A DNA stretch of 14,797 nucleotides from the NCBI GenBank assembly GCA_025526915.1, contig JAHLKH010000400.1, positions 1-14,797 on the forward strand, in the 5' to 3' direction. Numbering within the stretch: position 1 is the first letter of the stretch; the number at the start of each line of letters is the position of its first letter. This document shows, piece by piece, positions 9,801 through 14,797 of the stretch. The DNA comes from Entophlyctis helioformis (taxonomy: Eukaryota > Chytridiomycota > Chytridiomycetes > Chytridiales > Chytriomycetaceae). Under the pieces are notes generated by a model. That model was not told the origin of the DNA. It did not search any database and worked only from the letters and a program-made list of their open reading frames with translations. The position numbers and the translations under genes were made by a program.

Positions 9801-10396
9801 CATACCATGCCATGGATGCACGAGGGGGGGTTGGTTGCTCACATGAGCCGACCTACTCCATGGCATCCTGAATGGCATTCCCGAATGGCATGCAATCACG
9901 AACAGGAGACACTGCTGGTCAAGGAAGGACACGTTTCGTGGGCGTTCTACTTTATCCTCAACGGCCAGGTTGAGATTTCAAGATCAAGGACAAGCTCAAG
10001 TACCGTGTATGTCACCATGGCGTGTCGTGCCGCGCTATGCAGTTCCATGCCGCAGGAACCGAAAGGCTTTTTGGTATTGGATCGAAGCTGGCTGGCTGGC
10101 TGACCAACGCATGCTGGCAACGGTGCAGCTCAACGTGCTCAACTCTGGCGACAGTTTCGGAGACCGCACGATGAACATGCTCAACGACAAGCGCACCGCA
10201 TGCGTGGCCACCACCATGGACACGGATCTGCTGCGCATTGACAAAGGTGAGACGCTGCAGCAATGCGGTGTGATGAGATGGCATGCTATGGATTGCGATG
10301 CCATGCCAATGTGCAAGTTGCTGATGCTTGTCATGCTCAAACGCCGTGCAAATCCGGCACAGAGGACTTTTTCAAGGTACTCAAACGCCATCGCTT

Positions 10397-10429
<33 letters not shown>

Positions 10430-11188
10430 CTGAGATGATCTTGCACATGATGGATTGTCTGACACATTGGATGTGATGGACAGATTGCAAATGCTACGGA
10501 CGAGAGAAACATCACACACAAAATCGCACTCCTTTCAACTATCCCCTTCCTGGCTGGATCGGACAGCGGCTTTCTTGAGCGAGCGGCGTACTTTTTCAAG
10601 AAGATCACATACGACCCCAACGAGATTGTTCCTGTTCGAGGGCACGGATACGCTCGACCTGTTCTGGATCCTCAAGGGCAGCTGCCGCTGTGTCAAGACC
10701 TGCCGTTCATTCAAAAGACGATCAAGATTGGATTCTCGGCCACAAGAAGCCACATTCGACCATACGAGCAAGGTATGCAACTTGGAGAAGACGAGGAGGT
10801 GATCGAGCAGCTGTTGCTCGTGCAGGATCTCGAGGTTGGCGACCGATTTCCAGATATCCCCATGGATCCGTCGATAGAGGAAGGCGGTCGAATGGATTTG
10901 AGAAAGTTTCGCGAGCGGTATCTTCAGTACCTGAGCAACCTCGATCCTGCGAGCGAGAAGACCAAGTCGTACGTGTCGGTGATTGCCAACAGCAAGGTCG
11001 AAGTCATGGCGATCTCGCGCTTGGACTACTGCAAGCTGGCGAGTCCCGAGATGGTTGGCAAGCTTGTTGAAGAGCCCTCCGTGTTCCGCATACCGGTCTC
11101 TCAGCTCCAGGAGTCGTACATGAAGCAGCGCAGCTGGCAGATCTTCAAGAAGAAGGTTGTCGGCGAAGTGCTGACGCGGAAGAAATGA
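6844..11188 (+). CDS. Gene C: tandem cyclic-nucleotide-binding-domain protein, reading frame broken
   Basis: The start ATG is well bounded: an in-frame TGA sits directly before it. Proposed exons are 6844-7726, 7809-7910, 7989-9520, 9619-9775, 9906-10006, 10129-10246 and 10500-11188 (TGA), roughly 1,190 residues if intact. The protein begins MASKKLPAIAG and has an S/A/P-rich linker with RRLS at 8871-8882. The module [23 protein letters not shown] and CNB1 (identical to A in the cassette exon) follow, then CNB2 ([11 protein letters not shown]...) with the basic tail TRKK. Likely single-base frame breaks lie near 8097, 8535-8546, 8994, 9482, 9492, 9642, 9681, 9700, 9977, 10630 and 10700; the last two roughly cancel. 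The acceptor before the last exon reads CGG instead of CAG. C is either a decaying pseudogene or a region of poor sequence accuracy. Conserved codons on both sides of each break argue for recent breaks or errors. Confidence 0.75.
7727..7808 (+). other. Intron 1 of gene C
   Basis: Donor GTAAGC after S-K-E-K plus one base, a GCTAAC branch-like site, acceptor CATCCAG; 82 nt, phase 1. The split codon is Ala and the frame continues S-V-A-S-V-T-A-T. Without splicing the frame stops at 7773. Confidence 0.7.
7911..7988 (+). other. Intron 2 of gene C
   Basis: Donor GTAGGA after V-E-Q-N plus one base, acceptor TCTATGCAG; 78 nt, phase 1. The split codon is Asp and the frame continues S-G-R-G-V-L-A-R-P. 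An in-frame TAG at 7934-7936 lies within it. Confidence 0.65.
9521..9618 (+). other. Intron 3 of gene C
   Basis: GTGAGT to ACCGACAG, 98 nt, almost identical to intron 756-853 of gene A. Joining here gives V-R-E-V-L-D-G in frame, which identifies the extra T in gene A. Confidence 0.8.
9776..9905 (+). other. GC-AG intron 4 of gene C
   Basis: Copy of the GC-AG intron of gene A (GCAAGC to ACAG), 130 nt versus 127 nt; three single-base insertions account for the difference. Confidence 0.75.
10247..10499 (+). other. Intron 6 of gene C with damaged acceptor
   Basis: Donor GTGAGA as in gene A. Homology and reading frame place the acceptor at 10498-10499, where gene A has AG but C has GG. I found no canonical AG in the right phase within roughly 70 nt. 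The exon that follows (D-E-R-N-I-T-H-K-I) still aligns with gene A. Confidence 0.6.
10404..10427 (+). repeat. (GGAT)6 microsatellite
   Basis: Short version, six GGAT units, at the homologous place in intron 6 of gene C. The flanks match gene A on the left (ACGCCATCGCTTGAT) and partly on the right (GGATTGTCT). Confidence 0.9.
10558..11188 (+). repeat. Mosaic duplicated block, last exon of gene C
   Basis: Partner of 1872-2502. The diverged islands 10877-10936 and 11020-11083 have exactly the same lengths (60 and 64 nt) as their gene A counterparts. The protein therefore stays aligned while its sequence changes sharply at the block edges. Confidence 0.85.
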
Positions 11189-11253
11189 AGCGGTATTTCC
11201 GGACATTCAGTGTTCTCGTTGGGTTCGCTTTACAGCTGGATCCTGATCGGGCG
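11189..11253 (+). other. Very short intergenic gap C-D
   Basis: Only 65 nt separate the stop of C from the proposed start of D. No promoter element or poly(A) signal is recognisable. If D starts further downstream the gap is longer. Confidence 0.45.
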
Positions 11254-14200
11254 ATGAGGTTACTACCCGCCCTTCCAAACAGCGGCAATCAGGCGAGCGG
11301 TAGCGTGCTCAAGAAGGGGGTGCGTCAGATGGGCGATCGGCAACCGCGGGGGCCTTGATATCATGGTTGTTGCAGGGTGGCGTGCTGTCGATACTGTACT
11401 AACTTGGCAATGTCTGGCTCGACAGGGCAGGGGAGGAGATCTGGCCAACCCTAATTCTAATGCTGGATCTGACAGCGGTGAGTGACCAGACGCAACATAT
11501 ACGAAGTGCATGGCGGGGCTTACACTGACATTGCAACTGCAGACGACACCGGTGCAGGCTCTCAGTTGCGGCGCAACCCTAACGGCCAGAGACGTGCGTC
11601 CGATTTGTCGCACACATATGGCCGAGGCGGAGACCAGGTGGCGCGAGTGCCCCTATTGTCGGGAGGTGGTGCAGTGGAGGAGCATCACGGAATGCATCGC
11701 GCGGAATTCGCTCAATCACCAGCCCGCACGAAACTCCCGCTGCCGACTCCCAGATCCCGTACGTCTCTCCACTAGGGTCAAGGGCAGCATCAAGCTCTGA
11801 CGGCTCGCCATACTCAACAAGCCCAAACCCAGGAGGATCATCACCGGTTGGCTTCACCAAGGCATCCGACCGACGCCGTTCGCTTGCAGCCAATATGGCC
11901 GCAGCGCGCCGACGGAGCCAAGACGTGCCAGACAACGCAGAGATCGACTGGCAGAGGCCGTCAATGCTTCCTGTGCCACAGACTCGACAGCAATCAACTT
12001 CGCAAGGATCAACTCCGGTCGGTTCAAACATTGCTCTTTCGCAGCCTCAGCCAAGCCAGCACTCTCCGTCGCCTATGCAACAACCGCCACCCCAGGTGCT
12101 CAGTCCAAAAGCACGCAAACCGTCCATCGATCGTGCCTCTATCATACCAGCGACTGGCGAGCGCCTCGAGCACTCATCATGCCAATGAGGCGAGGCTCCA
12201 ACGATCCGCATTCGACTGTCGTGAGTCCACCTCAAGATCGACACGCATACACCACTGACAAGGGCGGCATCTTAACTAAAGACCACCAATCGCCGCAACT
12301 GCAGTATGGACAGCAGCAACAACAGCAACAACAAACCAAACTCCGTCAGGATCGTATACCATGTTTCGCGTTGGCGCGCCGTCAATGCGGTCTTCGATTA
12401 CTTCCAAGAACCTTACATTCACACAAGAACTGAACGAAGGCGACGAAGAGTTCAGCTCATTAGACGAGTTGCGCGCAATGACTGATCTGAATGGCTCTCT
12501 TGACGATTCTCCAAGTGGTCCACTGCAAAGGCCTCAGCAGTATCAGCAAGCAAGCAGAAACAGCAAAACGGCATTCATTTCTTCGCATGGGTCTCAGCCA
12601 AACGCTCACCGCATTTCCATCGAAGACGACGCGGACAATCCGGGTGGTGCATCTTCGCTCGAAAGCAACTCAAGCCCGACCGAGAGGACCAGCCTGGCGT
12701 CCAACATCCAGGCGAGCCGGGCCGCTGTCCGATCGCCATCAATGCCACAGCGTGAATCAGTGGCGCAGACTCAACCTGGTCGTCCTCGGTCCAAGTCGGC
12801 GGTTGATGCGTCTAGCTCCCCAGTAGCAATGTCGCCCGGAAGTCCGGTGCAACTATCGACAAATGGGAAAGGTCGTGATGCCTTACCTAGCGACTCGTCC
12901 AGCTCGGAAGGATTCCAATCGCCCATCTCTCCAACGAGCGACGCAAACGCGTATCCGTCTGCAGGACCCTTACACAGCAACAGACGTGCATCAGAGACGC
13001 AAAAGGATGCCAGCTCGTCACGTCCGCCCGATAACAGTCCACGATCCAGCATATCCCGCTCACCCAATCCAAGCGGCTCGCCTGACATGGCCAAGCCGCA
13101 GTATCGCCGGCCATCAAAATCGCCGTCACGAGCAATGTCCATGCAGGCAGGCGAAAGTGAGATGCGGCCATCGCCACCGTCTTCAACTTCGCCCCATGTT
13201 GCAGACGCAAAGGAGCTGAGCCGCATCATGTCCGAGTTTTCCAACTACGATCCAATGGCACGCCAGCGACCAGTGCGACCGTCGTCTGCACTTGGGTTGC
13301 CTTCGACCGCCCCAACACCGATACCAGCATCACTTACTCGTAACGCCTCTCCAAGGCTCGAAAACCCACCGGGATCGCGACCGAGAATGGCCAGCACCAC
13401 GGTCTTGTCGTCGTCTGCTGGCGCGTCATCACTATCGAGCGATCAGGACTTGGACGAGCTCGCCGACCAGCCACAAAGCATATTCTCGCCTCCACCACTT
13501 AAGCGCCAGAGTATCGCAGCTGCATTCCACAATCTCGCCAACTTGACGGGCGGCGGCAGCAGCTCGGCTAGTCCTTCAACATCAGCCACCGGCGTTGGCT
13601 CGGCACCAAGAGGTGTGCGGAAAAGTATGTCCGCTCGCGATCTCGAAAGTCAAACCGGAGTCGATGATCAGGCAACAAGCGCTGCTCTTCAAGGCTCTAC
13701 GTTCAAGAACAAGAAGGAGATTGCAGACGTGCTCAATCGAAACACACCTGCCGTTCCGGCTGCACTACTGGCCAAGCTGAATGCGAAGAAGGCTGCTAGC
13801 AGCACCAAAAGGATGCTGAATCGACTGCGGCATCGGCTGTTGGGACGCCAACACCCCCGAAGCCATCTGGTCCAATTCATTCTGGCGGCCAAGAATGTCG
13901 CAAGGGTCGGCGTCCGTGGGTCCAGCACAAGTGGCGCGTCGCTCTCGCAAGCACCTTGCTGGGTATCCGCATGACGGGCGAGTTCAAGGACATTGCACGG
14001 GTCATCCAGCAGATTCAACGCGTTCCCCTGGCTGATGAAAATAGTCTGCTGTACATGCTCAGATCACACCAAGAGCATGCCGACTCCCAGCTATCCCAAA
14101 AGGTACGAGCATTGATTATTGCGGTATGTGCGGAATGCTCACGCGATCGCATGTGGCTAGATTGCAACACTGTGCAACTCAAAGGAAGAGCGGTCGCAGC

Positions 14201-14797
14201 AAGCCATAGAGCAGATTATCAAGATTCTATCGATCCGGCTGCGATCCTTTTCTCAGTTTCCCTATAGCACAAAACTCCACTTTTGCAGAATAATGCAGGT
14301 ACGTCGTTTGTTGAAGCTTTCTGTCTTGGATGTGTTTTTAGCTTGGCGTACTCACGATGAGTGTTGAACATGCACAGTACGAAAAATTTGAGGCTGTAAG
14401 TGCGGACGATGCTTTGACGTTTCTCAGAGTCGACTAATGCATGTGAATACGGCAGGGAGCATTGATTGTAAAGGAGGGTCACATATCGCTTTCGTACTAT
14501 CTCATTGTCAGTGGGCAGCTGGAAGTGTTTATCCTGCGCGACGGCTTCAGGCACCGGGTACGCGGAGAAGTCATTCACGGAGCAACACTTTTAAAACCAA
14601 CTAACCAGTGTGCATCCCATCCAGCTCAACCTACTCAATCCCGGAGATAGCTTTGGCCGTGTGCAGCTGCTAAAGGATAACAACACGGCATGCATTTCAA
14701 CGCTGATGGATACAGAGCTGCTGCGCATTGACAAAGGTACCAGACACATAATATGCATCGATTCAATGCTACGCATGTCAACCAACTCAACCATCCA
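11254..14797 (+). CDS. Gene D: cyclic-nucleotide-binding-domain protein, 3' partial
   Basis: Proposed exons are 11254-11319, 11426-11477, 11543-14102, 14161-14298, 14378-14395, 14456-14557 and 14625-14736; the next intron leaves the window. The start MRLLPALPNSG shares L-P-[AS]-[LI] with B and C, and two small N-terminal exons join in frame (K-K-G, then G-R-G-G-D, then D-D-T-G-A-G). The long third exon is S/P-rich with an eight-Gln run and R-R-x-S sites (11871-11882, 12982-12993, 13105-13116). It ends in the helical module HKWRVALASTLLGIR...YMLRSHQ. The helix LSIRLRSFSQF and CNB1 follow (KEGHISLSYYLIVSGQLEVF, then GDSFGRVQLLKDNNTA), with neither cassette Glu nor Arg. Frame changes lie near 11690-11770, 12172-12182, 12338-12340 (A-run one short) and 13807-13810 (A-run one short). 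CNB2 is expected past the window end. Confidence 0.75.
11320..11425 (+). other. Intron 1 of gene D with TACTAAC branch site
   Basis: Donor GTGCGT (same as intron 2 of B), perfect TACTAAC at 11397-11403, acceptor CTCGACAG at 11425; 106 nt, phase 0. The branch-to-AG distance is about 22 nt. This intron is what supports the 11254 start. Confidence 0.7.
11478..11542 (+). other. Intron 2 of gene D
   Basis: Donor GTGAGT after G-S-D-S plus one base, acceptor CAACTGCAG; 65 nt, phase 1, making an Asp codon. Confidence 0.65.
14103..14160 (+). other. Intron 3 of gene D
   Basis: Donor GTACGA after L-S-Q-K, acceptor GTGGCTAG; 58 nt, phase 0. The next exon aligns at the same length with V-R-E-V-L...E-A-I-E-Q-I of A. 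Confidence 0.75.
14299..14377 (+). other. Extra intron of gene D
   Basis: Donor GTACGT after R-I-M-Q, acceptor ATGCACAG; 79 nt, phase 0. Genes A, B and C have no intron at this position (they read I-M-H-Y-E or A-M-K-Y-E without a break). Confidence 0.75.
14378..14395 (+). other. 18-nt microexon of gene D
   Basis: The exon encodes Y-E-K-F-E-A, matching Y-E-R-F-P-K of A and Y-E-A-Y-E-E of B. It is flanked by CACAG and GTAAGT. Confidence 0.75.
14396..14455 (+). other. Intron 5 of gene D
   Basis: Donor GTAAGT, branch-like GACTAATGC, acceptor ACGGCAG; 60 nt, phase 0. It sits where A has its GC-AG intron. Confidence 0.75.
14558..14624 (+). other. Intron 6 of gene D
   Basis: Donor GTACGC after R-H-R, ACTAAC branch near 14609, acceptor CATCCAG; 67 nt, phase 0. 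An AG at 14617 is a possible but out-of-frame alternative. Confidence 0.75.
14737..14797 (+). other. Intron 7 of gene D, running off the window
   Basis: Donor GTACCA after L-R-I-D-K plus one base (phase 1), the same place and phase as intron 4 of A. No acceptor is used before the window ends. Confidence 0.65.

Larger units (their letters stand above)
9388..10403 (+). repeat. Near-identical duplicated block, copy in gene C
   Basis: Partner of 621-1640. Relative to gene A it lacks a base near 9482, 9492, 9642, 9977 and in the A-run near 10350. It has extra bases near 9681, 9700, in the intron near 9852 and 9879, and at 9902. The identity of intron 10007-10128 with 1240-1361 shows that the copying event was recent or that conversion is ongoing. 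Confidence 0.9.

Noticed and set aside
621..11188. Repeat-induced point mutation between duplicates A and C
   Set aside because: The differences are mainly single-base indels and block divergence, not a run of C-to-T and G-to-A changes.
11543..11680. RING-like pattern (I-C-R-T-H ... C-P-Y-C-R) in one frame
   Set aside because: The frame has no complete set of zinc ligands. The spliced N-terminus of gene D (phase 1 junction, RRAS motif, S/G-rich) uses a different frame here.
11579..12031. 150-residue reading frame on the minus strand
   Set aside because: It lies opposite the S/P-rich linker of gene D, with no motif or start context to support it.
1..14797. tRNA, rRNA, CRISPR array or transposon
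   Set aside because: No cloverleaf, rRNA core, spaced direct repeats, transposase motif or terminal inverted repeats were seen on either strand.

Overview
The window looks like nuclear DNA of a compact eukaryotic genome, most likely a fungus. Its genes are split by short introns of about 58-130 nt with GT-AG or GC-AG ends and yeast/fungal-type TACTAAC or CTAAC branch sites. The encoded proteins have long low-complexity Ser/Pro/Ala/Gln-rich N-termini. A flagellated (chytrid-like) fungus is my guess only; it rests on a loose resemblance to the flagellum-associated CNBD2-type cyclic-nucleotide receptors.

The whole window is one head-to-tail tandem array on the + strand of four paralogous genes, called A-D here. 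A (1-2502) lacks its 5' end, B (2616-6621) and C (6844-11188) are full length, and D (11254 to past 14797) lacks its 3' end. Each encodes, in order: a long disordered linker studded with R-R-x-S sites; a conserved helical module (W-K/R-V ... G-hydrophobic-R ... Y-M-L); a helix rich in I-R-hydrophobic-R-S-F; a first cyclic-nucleotide-binding (CNB) beta-barrel spread over two or three exons; and a last exon with a degenerate second CNB-like barrel plus a basic, helical C-terminus. Intergenic gaps are only about 65-222 nt. No RNA gene, transposon or CRISPR array was seen.

A and C share almost identical DNA over the domain region, introns included (about 621-1640 versus 9388-10403). In the last exon they form a mosaic of identical and strongly diverged blocks, which points to gene conversion. 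Intron 4 holds a (GGAT)n microsatellite of 32 units in A and 6 in C. All four genes carry single-base frame breaks, many in homopolymers, and in C about eleven. Either the assembly is noisy (long-read type indels) or the array is decaying, C most of all.

The paralogs differ at the phosphate-binding cassette of CNB1: B keeps F-G-E, A/C have F-G-D with R-T-A, and D has lost both the acid and the Arg. They may therefore differ in whether they bind cAMP or cGMP at all. The array could be a locally expanding family of cyclic-nucleotide sensors or scaffolds. No ligand, partner or location is shown by the sequence.
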